Part shown: positions 25,824 to 33,962 of the stretch, in pieces
Layout of the letters: each line of letters begins with the position of its first letter
Numbering within the stretch: the first letter of the stretch is position 1
DNA from: a bacterium
GTDB lineage: Bacteria > Joyebacterota > Joyebacteria > Joyebacterales > Joyebacteraceae
DNA: 64,000 nt
NCBI GenBank assembly: GCA_025774935.1
Contig: JALGZK010000006.1
Span: forward strand, 1-64,000
Direction: 5' to 3'
The notes under the pieces: generated by a model
Database searches by the model: none
What the model saw: only the letters and a program-made list of their open reading frames with translations
What the model was told of the DNA's origin: nothing
Translations under genes and position numbers: made by a program

Positions 25824-28800
25824 CTATCTCAGCACGACTGCCTTCCTGGAGGCCGTGTTGCTGCCGGCCTCGACGCGGACGAGGTAGACGCCGCTCGCGA
25901 CCCTCCCGCCCGAGTTGTTCGTTCCGTCCCACGGGAGCGCGTGCTCGCCGGCCTCGAGCGGGGCATCGCAGACGGTCTTCACGAGCCTGCCCGCCGTGTT
26001 GTAGACGCGCACGGTCACCCTCTCGGACTGGGGGAGGGTGAGCCGCATGGTCGTGCTGCCCTGGGTCGGGTTCGGGAAGCACGGCATGAACCTGAAGGCG
26101 AGCACCTCGCCGTCATCGATGCCGGTCTCATCAACGACGATGTGGAGGTCGAACCTTGCGCTGCCCTGGTACGCGCCGCCGTTCGCCTCGACGAGCGCCC
26201 ACAGCGTCGCGATCGAGTCGGCCGCCGCGTCCGAGACGTAGAGCTCCAGGTCTCCCTCGGCGCTGCTTCCCGTCCCGCCCGAAGGGATGTTCGGCACGGC
26301 CGCGGTGCTGTCCGTGACGGTGATCGCGCTCTCCGCCGACGTCAGCGTGAGCGAGACTCCGTTCGCGGCTTCGATGCCCTGGTTGGTGAACTCGAGCGAG
26401 ATCTCGATCGTCTCTCCGGGCTCGGCTCTCCCGTTCCCGTTTCCGCCCGACGAATCGTCGATCGTTGCATCGTTAAGGACGAGCCACGGCGCCTGCGGTT
26501 CGCCCGGCTCGATCGTCGTGAACCGGATCACGTTCCCGTCCACGAGCGGCGCGGCGTGCAGGCCGTACGACCCGTCGAAGAGGTACTCGATGCCGTCGGT
26601 CTGGATCGGGTTCTCGATGCCCACGGTGCACTCGTCGGGGTTCGTGACGGTCTTGTACACGAACAGGAGCTCGCTGTCGCCCGTCGGCGTCGGATAGTAG
26701 TTCCGGTCGCGGATGATGACCTGGAACGTCTCGGCCTCCGTCGTCCCCCAACGATAGACGCCCTCGTACTGGACTATGTAGCGGTGGTTGGCTACGTCGT
26801 TGTACCTGTACACGTCGCCGCCCGCCGAAGGATCGAGGTCGTCCCAGAACGGCGAGATCATGGCCGCCGGGCCGTGAAGGCTCGGGATGCCCGAGTTGTC
26901 ACCGTAGATGTAGTCGTTGGGTCCGGCCGTCACGAAGCCGTTCGACGAGATCGAGAACCAGTAGAAGATGGTGCCGTAGAACTGGATGCCGAACGGGAGC
27001 GGCAGCGGAGTGATGGCCGCGTCCTCGTCCGTGATCTGGCTCACGATCGTGCCGGGGCCAGGAGGAGCGATGTCGAACCACTCGTAGGTCGGAACCGGCG
27101 CGAAGAGCGTGTCCGTGACGTCGTACGCGTAGTAGCCGTACTCGTCCGGTCCGGTGGGGAAGCTTGCCGGCTGTCCGATGATCGTGAGGTCGACGTCGAG
27201 CGTCTCCGCGTACGCGTAGCTGTGGCCCGCGGCGGAGAGGATCAGATCGAACGACGCCGTCTGGCCGGTCGGCGTGTTTGGCATGACCGACACGACGAAT
27301 GGTACGGCGTGGTTCGCGACGTCGGCACCGGGAGCCGCGTCGGGGAACGTCGTATGTCCCGTCGTGACCGCGACGAAGGACGACTCGCTCACGAGCGTGG
27401 CGTCGATGTCGGCAAGACCGCAGAGCCCGGAGTTCGTCAGCGTAAGAACCAGTCCCGCCGTCTCACCGGGGCCGACGTTCCCGTCCCCGTCGCCTCCCGG
27501 CGTCGGGTCGGATACGGCGGTCCCGTCGTAGACGAACCTGCCGGTCGCGATCGGGATCGGCGGCATGTCGGAGATGATCGTCTCGCCGTCGAACGTGATG
27601 GAGAGCCACGCGGGCGCCTCGTGCCCGACCGGGCACGACGCCGAAATGGTCAGCTCGAAGTCGTCGAGTCCCCACGTCGTCTCGCCGGCCGGTATCGTCC
27701 CGTAGGCGGCAGTGCTGTCGGTCACCGTCGCGTGGGGGTCATCCGTGCGCAGGGCAGCGGCCGTCGTGACGGCCGTCTCGTCTCCCACGTTATGGAGTTC
27801 GACCGCGACCGTCGCCGTCTCGCCGGGGCTCAGGTAGCCGTCGCCGTTCCCTCCGGACGAGTCGTCGAGCGTGAGCTCGGAGAAGATGACGAACGGCCCG
27901 CTGTCCAGCACCTGCGCGACCGCCTCGTACGCGTAGCAGTTCCTCCGCGTGATGGTGAGCGCGAGCTCGCCGGGCGTCAGGGGTTCGATCGGTATCGACA
28001 CGTTGCCGGTCGCGTCGGTGTACCCGAACGAGAACACCTCGCCGTCCTTGGTCAGCGCGACGAGCGCGTCGGCCGCCGGGGTGCCCTCCACGGTCACGGA
28101 GACGGCGAACTCCTGGAGTCCGATCTGCACCGCGTGGACGTGCTCGACCGTCATGTCCACCGGGTCGGCGGTCCAGAGGGAGAGCTCCGGATCGCCGAGG
28201 AGGTTCATCCCCTCGTACTCCATCTGCTCCGGTTCGATCATGTAGAGCTTGAGCTTCCCGGCGTTGCAGGCTTCGCCCAGCGTGAGTCCGTTCTCGCCGA
28301 ACGCGTTCTCGAAGAAGCCCGTGCACACGTACCCCCGGCGGCGTGAGAGCTGCTGACTCCCCTCGATCGCGGTGTTCGACCCGAAGAACGCGACGCCGCC
28401 CTTGGGGTTCGTGCTGGTGCCCGCCCGCACCCACGCCTCGCAGACGTAGAAGTCATGATGGAAGGTCCCCGTCCCACAGGTCGCCGAGACAACGACCGGG
28501 AGCCGGTTGACGTTCGTGAGATTGTACGGGTCGATGTCGAACGGGTTGTTCCAGTTGTAGAACGCCTGCCCGCGGAAGTTGAGGAAGCCCTTCCCGGCGT
28601 TGACGGACGCGTAGACGTCGCCCGTCGTCGAGTCGTTCCTGCGGAAGAGCGTGTCGATCGGGGCGAGCTCCATCTCGTCCATGAGGTCGTACACGTCCCA
28701 CGTGTTGTCGTAGTAGATGTAATCGCCGTTGTCGTAGTCGTCGGCCACCATGAGAGTCGCGCTCGCCGGCCAGTGCGCGTACATGCGAGGCGGCGTCCTC

Positions 28801-29882
28801 TCGTACTTCAAGTACTTCACGACCTGGGTCGCGCACTGCCCCGACGTGTCGGCCGAGAGCCGCCCGATGAGGATGTCCGCGAGGTAGTCGCCGCCGTCTA
28901 TCGCGGCGTAGTAGTTGTCGGTCGGCGTGAGGCCGTCGCCGATCGGGAGGGCCTCCGTGTCGCCGACGAGCAGCACGAACTCAGGCGGGATGTCCCAGGT
29001 GTTGTAGGCCTCTGTGATGTAGGCGCGAATCTGCGACTTGGAGGAGCCGATGAGCGAGAGCCTTGTGACGATCGTGCTCACACCCTTGAGTCGCTTCCAC
29101 TCCGCGAGCGGCTCGACGAGGCCCTCGTACAGGTCGCGGGTGATGATGAGGTAGCGCGCGCCGAACGGGTCGCGTCCGCCGGGACCCCGGTCCGGGGAGA
29201 CGGCGTCCGCCGGCTCCGGCCGGTAGTTCACGATGCTCGTCTCGTACATGCGGCGGAACGCGGGAGACGGCGGCATCCGCCTGCCGACCTTCTCGTTCGC
29301 TCCCTGCTCGGAGGTTGCGCGGAGCGAGAGAACCGCGGCGCTCACGGGCGCGCGCCCGCTGGTCGCGGCGGGGGAGAAGGTGACACGCACGAGACGCACG
29401 TCGCGCATGATCGCGGGCTCGGAGATCCGGAACAGGTCGCCGACCTCGAGCTCGCTCGCCGCGCCGTCGACCGACTCAAGGGTCGCCTCTACCGCTCCAC
29501 GGTCCGGCACCTGAACGAGTATCGAGAACGCGGCGGGACCTCGCGCACTCGCGGACCACGCTCCGTCGGGGAAGGCACTGCCGTTGCTTTCCGTTCTCTC
29601 GTACGCCGCGTTCGCGAGCTCGGGCGTCTCGTCGTCGGCCGCGCCCGGAGAGCGCCATGCGTCCGGCGGCCCCGTCGCCTCGAAGCGAAGCACGACGGCG
29701 TCCGCCGTGCTCTCCTCGACCTCGACCGACGATTCGACGACCGGCGGACTGTCGCTGGTGTGAACGGCCCGCGTGATCCCCCCGGTCCACGCGGTCTCAG
29801 TGATGACTGCCCCGGATGCGACCAGAACGACGGCCGTCATGGCGAGCGCGAACCCCACGTTCAAGCGCGACCCACGAAGCAC
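25824..29882 (-). CDS. Giant secreted peptidase-C25 (gingipain)-like protein, catalytic His replaced, second paralogue
   Basis: A 1352-aa exported protein. GTG at 29882 follows GAGGGAGGG and lies downstream of the promoter at 29950-29978, which excludes the longer frame. The signal segment is FALAMTAVVLVASGAVI. The C25 domain is recognisable from ARYLIITRDLYEGLV, FVLLVGDTEALPIG, YLADILIGRLSADT and LPVVVSATCGTGTF. Cys469 matches the catalytic Cys, but the GHG position reads G-Q-A (Gln439). Ig-like modules with GGNGDG loops, a nidogen-like region (SNGFVTAG, SPFWDDLDPSAGGDVY) and a FlgD/T9SS-like C-terminal domain (PCFPNPTQGSTTMRLTLP, GVYLVRVE, KAVVLR) follow in the same order as in the neighbour. 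The pair arose by tandem duplication, and both keep the Cys while losing the His. Confidence 0.87.
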   Translation of the reverse strand: MLRGSRLNVGFALAMTAVVLVASGAVITETAWTGGITRAVHTSDSPPVVESSVEVEESTADAVVLRFEATGPPDAWRSPGAADDETPELANAAYERTESNGSAFPDGAWSASARGPAAFSILVQVPDRGAVEATLESVDGAASELEVGDLFRISEPAIMRDVRLVRVTFSPAATSGRAPVSAAVLSLRATSEQGANEKVGRRMPPSPAFRRMYETSIVNYRPEPADAVSPDRGPGGRDPFGARYLIITRDLYEGLVEPLAEWKRLKGVSTIVTRLSLIGSSKSQIRAYITEAYNTWDIPPEFVLLVGDTEALPIGDGLTPTDNYYAAIDGGDYLADILIGRLSADTSGQCATQVVKYLKYERTPPRMYAHWPASATLMVADDYDNGDYIYYDNTWDVYDLMDEMELAPIDTLFRRNDSTTGDVYASVNAGKGFLNFRGQAFYNWNNPFDIDPYNLTNVNRLPVVVSATCGTGTFHHDFYVCEAWVRAGTSTNPKGGVAFFGSNTAIEGSQQLSRRRGYVCTGFFENAFGENGLTLGEACNAGKLKLYMIEPEQMEYEGMNLLGDPELSLWTADPVDMTVEHVHAVQIGLQEFAVSVTVEGTPAADALVALTKDGEVFSFGYTDATGNVSIPIEPLTPGELALTITRRNCYAYEAVAQVLDSGPFVIFSELTLDDSSGGNGDGYLSPGETATVAVELHNVGDETAVTTAAALRTDDPHATVTDSTAAYGTIPAGETTWGLDDFELTISASCPVGHEAPAWLSITFDGETIISDMPPIPIATGRFVYDGTAVSDPTPGGDGDGNVGPGETAGLVLTLTNSGLCGLADIDATLVSESSFVAVTTGHTTFPDAAPGADVANHAVPFVVSVMPNTPTGQTASFDLILSAAGHSYAYAETLDVDLTIIGQPASFPTGPDEYGYYAYDVTDTLFAPVPTYEWFDIAPPGPGTIVSQITDEDAAITPLPLPFGIQFYGTIFYWFSISSNGFVTAGPNDYIYGDNSGIPSLHGPAAMISPFWDDLDPSAGGDVYRYNDVANHRYIVQYEGVYRWGTTEAETFQVIIRDRNYYPTPTGDSELLFVYKTVTNPDECTVGIENPIQTDGIEYLFDGSYGLHAAPLVDGNVIRFTTIEPGEPQAPWLVLNDATIDDSSGGNGNGRAEPGETIEISLEFTNQGIEAANGVSLTLTSAESAITVTDSTAAVPNIPSGGTGSSAEGDLELYVSDAAADSIATLWALVEANGGAYQGSARFDLHIVVDETGIDDGEVLAFRFMPCFPNPTQGSTTMRLTLPQSERVTVRVYNTAGRLVKTVCDAPLEAGEHALPWDGTNNSGGRVASGVYLVRVEAGSNTASRKAVVLR

Positions 29883-29949
29883 GTTTCCCTCCCTCTCTTC
29901 AAAGGCGTGATCCTGCACCACGGCCAAGGCCATGTGGTGCAACCGTTCC

Positions 29950-29978
29950 AGTATATCACATGAATGGTCATTCGTCAA
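29950..29978 (-). promoter_or_regulatory. Strong sigma-70-type promoter of second C25-like gene
   Basis: On the minus strand TTGACG, 17 bp, TATACT; predicted start near 29943, about 60 nt upstream of the GTG at 29882. Confidence 0.8.
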
Positions 29979-30056
29979 CCAGTGGGGGCATCGGCGCTCT
30001 GTTCCGTGTGACTGCGGCGTCCACTCCAGGGGGCGTTCTCACCAGGCCTGCGGGGG

Positions 30057-30506
30057 CTACGGGGATCCGGCATCCTGCCGCGCGGCGAGCCACTCGGCGG
30101 GCAGGGGGCCCATGTCGATGCACCTGGCGGTGGCCTTCGCGACCTCCGTCCCGTCCGGGAGGAGCCCTTCCGCCTCGACCTCGTAGACCTTCCCCCGCTT
30201 CCCGGTGAGGCGCGCGCGGACCTCGAGCGGGCTCTCGACTGGGAGAGGCTTCAGGAACCGGACGTTGAGCTCCGCCGTGACCGCCAGCCTGCCCCTCATG
30301 TTGATGAGTGTGACCATGGCCTCGTCGAGGACCGTCGAGAGGAGGCCACCGTGCACGACGTCCCGGTAGCCCTGGAACTTCTTGGGGAACGCGACCGACG
30401 TGGCGACCTCGTCGCCGTCGAAGGTGAACTCGAGCTTCAGCCCGTCGGCGTTCCTCTTGCCGCAGGCGAAGCACATGTGGTCGTCCCTGAGATCCACTTC
30501 GGCCAT
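30057..30506 (-). CDS. PaaI-type hotdog-fold thioesterase
   Basis: A 149-aa cytoplasmic acyl-CoA thioesterase-like protein. The hotdog signature is VVHGGLLSTVLDEAMV at about residues 50-65, with the His-Gly-Gly and the downstream acidic residue used by PaaI-type enzymes. The second half (AELNVRFLKPLP) matches the family beta strand. The N-terminus carries CFACG, a short Cys pair found in one subfamily. It starts 27 nt after the DUF2007 gene and probably shares its transcript. Substrate unknown. Confidence 0.9.
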   Translation of the reverse strand: MAEVDLRDDHMCFACGKRNADGLKLEFTFDGDEVATSVAFPKKFQGYRDVVHGGLLSTVLDEAMVTLINMRGRLAVTAELNVRFLKPLPVESPLEVRARLTGKRGKVYEVEAEGLLPDGTEVAKATARCIDMGPLPAEWLAARQDAGSP

Positions 30507-30533
30507 AGAGCCTCCGTCCGGGGCATGCCCCGG

Positions 30534-30833
30534 CTACTCGCCGTCACCGACCGGCTCGGCGGGGGTCTCGACGATCGCCCGCGCTTCCTCCAGCCTCTCC
30601 GTGGGCACCATGACCTTCACGGCGCCGAGTCCGTCGACGGACACGGGGAGCACCGTCGAGACCGACTCGTACTGGAACTCCACCGGGATGCCCGCGGCCT
30701 CCAGCGCCGACTTGATCCCGTTCGCTTCAACCTCGCCGTTCGCCGTGCACACCTCGTCGTACGCGAGCTCGTGGGACTCCGAGCGAGCGCCCTCGGTCTG
30801 CGCGCCGCCGTTCGGTTCGTTCTCGTTCGTCAT
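30534..30833 (-). CDS. DUF2007 small protein
   Basis: A 99-aa cytoplasmic protein; ATG at 30833 follows AAGGGG. After a disordered Asn/Glu/Gly-rich start, residues 28-90 match the DUF2007 (putative signal-transducing) fold: LAYDEVCTANGEVEANGIKS, then LEAAGIPVEFQ, then VMVPTERLEEARAIVE. Members of this family have no established function and the sites of interaction are unknown. It is first gene of a two-gene unit with the thioesterase. A TATACT lies at 30908-30913 on the minus strand, but no good -35 box accompanies it. Confidence 0.82.
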   Translation of the reverse strand: MTNENEPNGGAQTEGARSESHELAYDEVCTANGEVEANGIKSALEAAGIPVEFQYESVSTVLPVSVDGLGAVKVMVPTERLEEARAIVETPAEPVGDGE

Positions 30834-30980
30834 GGGCGACCCCTTGTTCTGACTCCGCCGCCCCTCGAGGGAACGGCGTTCGTCGTCCGAAGCCCGCTTC
30901 TCCACGCAGTATACCCCCGGAGACCCCGCTGGGCCAGCCAATCCACCGTGCGGCTCGACTCGCCCGCCACGCCCGGCCCC

Positions 30981-31009
30981 TCGACCCCGGCGTGAGGCTG
31001 TGCTAGCAT
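30981..31009 (+). promoter_or_regulatory. Probable promoter of DUF2723-TPR gene
   Basis: TCGACC, 17 bp, TAGCAT, about 65 nt upstream of the GTG at 31075. Confidence 0.5.
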
Positions 31010-31074
31010 CCCCGTTGGGTCGCCGCCGCGACCCTCCGCAGACACAGCGACGCGTTCAGCAGAGGAGCCGAAGG

Positions 31075-33777
31075 GTGCGTTCGTTCGGTCGCCGCTGGGT
31101 GAACCTGGCGTTCATCCTCACGCTCGCGGTCTTCGCCGCCGCTCTCGCCGTCTACCTCGCGACGGCGGCTCGCTCCCTGACGTGGGGCGGGACGGCCGAG
31201 CTCGCGACGATCGCTCGCACGCTCGGCGTCGCCCGCCCGCCGGGGCACCCCCTCTACACGCTCGTCTCGGCCTTCGTCGTCCGCGTCCCTCTGGGCGCGC
31301 CGGTCTTCCGCCTCTCTGCTCTCTCCGCGCTCCTCGCAGCCGGTGCCGTCGCTGCTTTGACCCGGCTGACGTGGGAGCTCACGGGCGTCGCTTTCCGACC
31401 GAGCCCCTCGCCGGCGTCGGCGGTCGGTCGGGCGGCCGGTTCCGTCCTGGCAGGGGCCACCTTGGCCCTCTCGCCGACGTTCTGGACGCACGCGACGGAC
31501 GCCGGCATCCACCCGATGACAGCTCTGACGGGCCTCTCGGGGCTCGCGTTCCTGATCGCCTGGGTGGGGGCCGGGACATGGCGCGGGGCCGCAGGCGGGG
31601 GCACGAGCGAGGCCGCGGAAGGGGAGTCGGGCCCGGCTTCGCAGGAGGCAGGGGCAGGGGGCGACCGCGCTCTCTACGCCGCCTGGTTCCTTCTCGGGCT
31701 CTCCCTCGCGCACGTGCCGACCGCGGTGTTTCTGGTCCCGACCTTCGTCATCCTCACCTGGGGTGGGCTGAGGAGACGTCCGGGCTTCCTCGCGGTCGCG
31801 GGATCGCTCACGCTCTTCGCGGTCGGACTGTCGGCCTACGTCTACCTCCTGCTCCGCTCGCAGCAGGGCCCGGGCGTCGCGAGCGCGGAGCTCACCGGCT
31901 GGTCCGACGTGCTTCGGTACGTGGCGTCCTCGTCCGCGGTCACCCCGGAGAGGATCGCTCCGTTCCTCGAGGTCGCCCGCGAAGCGGTGGCGGCCGCGGT
32001 GCGGCTTCCCTCCGAGATTCACTGGACCGTGCTCGCCGCAGCGGCGGCGGGGCTCTGGGTGCTGTGGAAGAGGAGCCCGCTGCTCCTCGTCGCTTTGGCG
32101 CTCCCCGGAGTTCTCGCGGCAGCGCACGCGGTCGGCTTCTTCCTGCGCGCCTCCGGCGATTACCTGGTTCCGGCGTACACGGTTCTGGCGATCGGCGCGG
32201 GGGTGGGTCTCACCGCTGTCGTCGCGAAGGCGCACTGGCGGTCGGGCGTCATTCGGGTCGCCGTTCTCGCCGTCCCCGTCGCCGTCCTCGCGGTCGTGAT
32301 GACGAACAGGATCGAGTCGCTCTGGCCGGCGCACGACCGACGGGCGGAGGACGCTCCTTCTGTCTACCTGGGCCGCCTGCTGGACGGGCTGCCCGGGGAT
32401 TCGATCGTATACACCGAGGCCGATCACCTCGTCTCTCTCCTCCGCTACGCACGGTCCGTCGAGGGAGTCCGGCACGATGTCTCCGTCGTCGACGTCCGAG
32501 ACCGCGCGCGGCGGGTCGACGCGCTGTCCACGGGCGTCGCCCTTCCCGTCGAGTCGGAACTCGCTGCCTTCTTCGGTCAGGAGAGCGCGGTGCCGTGCGA
32601 GCCCCTGGCTCGGGACGTGCTTCCCGTCCGCGACTACCTGCCCCTCGTCCTCTCGAAGAACGCGGGCGAGCGTCCGCAGTTCGCCGACGTCCGGCTCGGA
32701 GCGGCGTCCTTCCCCGACAGGTGCGTTCGTGCCGGCCTCCTCGTGGAGGTCGCGCCGTCCCGCATCGTGACGGTCCCGTCCGCGACGCCGCTCACCGCTG
32801 ATGCGCCGTGGAGCGGGTACCTCCGCGATCTCACCGACGGCGGGAGCACCTCGCAGGCGACGCTCGAGACCTACGCGGGGACGCTCGCGGAGTACGGGCG
32901 GCTGGCCCTCGCCAAGAGCGCGGTGGAAGAGGCGATCCCCGTGCTAGAGGCCGCGCGAGACCTTGCGCCGTGGCTCCCGGAAGCGAGGAACGCTCTCGGC
33001 GTCGCGTTCCTGCGGGCGGGCCGCGTGCAGGAGGCCTTCGTCGAGCTTGAGCACGCGCTCGAACTCGCTCCCGGCCTGGCGGAGACGCGCTACCACCTGC
33101 ACGAGTGGTATCTCGGTGGTGGCGACCTGGAACGCGCGCGCGACGAGCTCACCGCGGCGGTCCGCCTCGACCGGTGGAACGCGGGGTACCGGCTCGATCT
33201 CGCGGCGCTCCTCGAGCGGATGGACGAGCTCGAGCGCGCGGATTCGGTCTACCGTTGCGCCGAGCGCGTGCTTCCCTACGAGTGGTCCGTGAAGTTCGCC
33301 TACGGCGACTTCCTGGCGAGACACCGGCGGTACCCCGAGGCCGTCAGCGCCTACCGGCGAGCGGAGGAGCTGGGCCCGGTCTCCGCGGTGTCGCTCCGGA
33401 ACATCGGGCGGTGCTACTGGGAGGTCGACGATGCGGAGCGCGCCATCTCCGCCCTCAGACGCTCTGTCGAGCTTCAGCCGTTCAATCCCGGGCTCAAGTA
33501 CGACCTCGCGGTGATGCTGAGAGCCTCCGGCCGTCCCCACGAGGCCCTCGACCTCCTGGAGGAGGCCATCCGCATCCTCCCCGGAATCTGGCGGGCGCGC
33601 GTTCTGAAGGCGAGCATACTCGGGGACCTCGGCCGCTACGCCGAGGCGCGGCGGGTCTTCGAGTCGGCGGAGACGCTGGGCGCCGACGGCCCCGGGTTCT
33701 GGGGTGCCTGGGTCGAGATGGAGCGCGCGGCGGGAGACAGCGTGAGAGCCGACGAGATCGGAGCTCGAATGAACTGA
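31075..33777 (+). CDS. DUF2723 multi-pass membrane protein with C-terminal TPR repeats
   Basis: A 900-aa inner-membrane protein; GTG at 31075 follows GAGGAG. Residues of about 8-450 hold ten or more hydrophobic segments. The DUF2723 signature is near the start: LTWGGTAELATIARTLGVA, then RPPGHPLYTLVSAF, similar to GT-C-type glycosyltransferases that use a polyprenyl-linked sugar. Residues 600-895 are about seven tetratricopeptide units, for example AIPVLEAARDLAPWLPEARNA and AFVELEHALELAPGLAETR, and lie outside the membrane. By family resemblance it may transfer sugar to secreted proteins, but no activity is established. Possible partner substrates are the many secreted proteins nearby; this is speculation. 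Confidence 0.85.
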   Translation: MRSFGRRWVNLAFILTLAVFAAALAVYLATAARSLTWGGTAELATIARTLGVARPPGHPLYTLVSAFVVRVPLGAPVFRLSALSALLAAGAVAALTRLTWELTGVAFRPSPSPASAVGRAAGSVLAGATLALSPTFWTHATDAGIHPMTALTGLSGLAFLIAWVGAGTWRGAAGGGTSEAAEGESGPASQEAGAGGDRALYAAWFLLGLSLAHVPTAVFLVPTFVILTWGGLRRRPGFLAVAGSLTLFAVGLSAYVYLLLRSQQGPGVASAELTGWSDVLRYVASSSAVTPERIAPFLEVAREAVAAAVRLPSEIHWTVLAAAAAGLWVLWKRSPLLLVALALPGVLAAAHAVGFFLRASGDYLVPAYTVLAIGAGVGLTAVVAKAHWRSGVIRVAVLAVPVAVLAVVMTNRIESLWPAHDRRAEDAPSVYLGRLLDGLPGDSIVYTEADHLVSLLRYARSVEGVRHDVSVVDVRDRARRVDALSTGVALPVESELAAFFGQESAVPCEPLARDVLPVRDYLPLVLSKNAGERPQFADVRLGAASFPDRCVRAGLLVEVAPSRIVTVPSATPLTADAPWSGYLRDLTDGGSTSQATLETYAGTLAEYGRLALAKSAVEEAIPVLEAARDLAPWLPEARNALGVAFLRAGRVQEAFVELEHALELAPGLAETRYHLHEWYLGGGDLERARDELTAAVRLDRWNAGYRLDLAALLERMDELERADSVYRCAERVLPYEWSVKFAYGDFLARHRRYPEAVSAYRRAEELGPVSAVSLRNIGRCYWEVDDAERAISALRRSVELQPFNPGLKYDLAVMLRASGRPHEALDLLEEAIRILPGIWRARVLKASILGDLGRYAEARRVFESAETLGADGPGFWGAWVEMERAAGDSVRADEIGARMN

Positions 33778-33850
33778 CGGCCGGCTCCCTCTTACCTGAC
33801 GGCGGTTCAGCGAGGACCGGCGCCGGATTCATGACCTCCCGAGCAGGCTG

Positions 33851-33880
33851 TTGCATCCCTCACGCTCGTTTGTGTACCAT
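33851..33880 (+). promoter_or_regulatory. Possible promoter of the S-component/TonB-receptor gene
   Basis: TTGCAT, 18 bp, TACCAT. Modest match. No cobalamin, TPP or FMN riboswitch core was recognised between here and 33963. Confidence 0.4.
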
Positions 33881-33962
33881 CGGGACGGTGGCACGGAGCC
33901 CGGGCGGCCCAGTGCGTCGGGCCACCGCCTCACCGGAGCGGTCGGGAAGGAAGAGGAGCCCA

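Noticed and set aside
33778-33962. Possible vitamin riboswitch before the S-component/TonB-receptor gene
   Set aside because: No conserved core of the cobalamin, TPP or FMN riboswitch was found.
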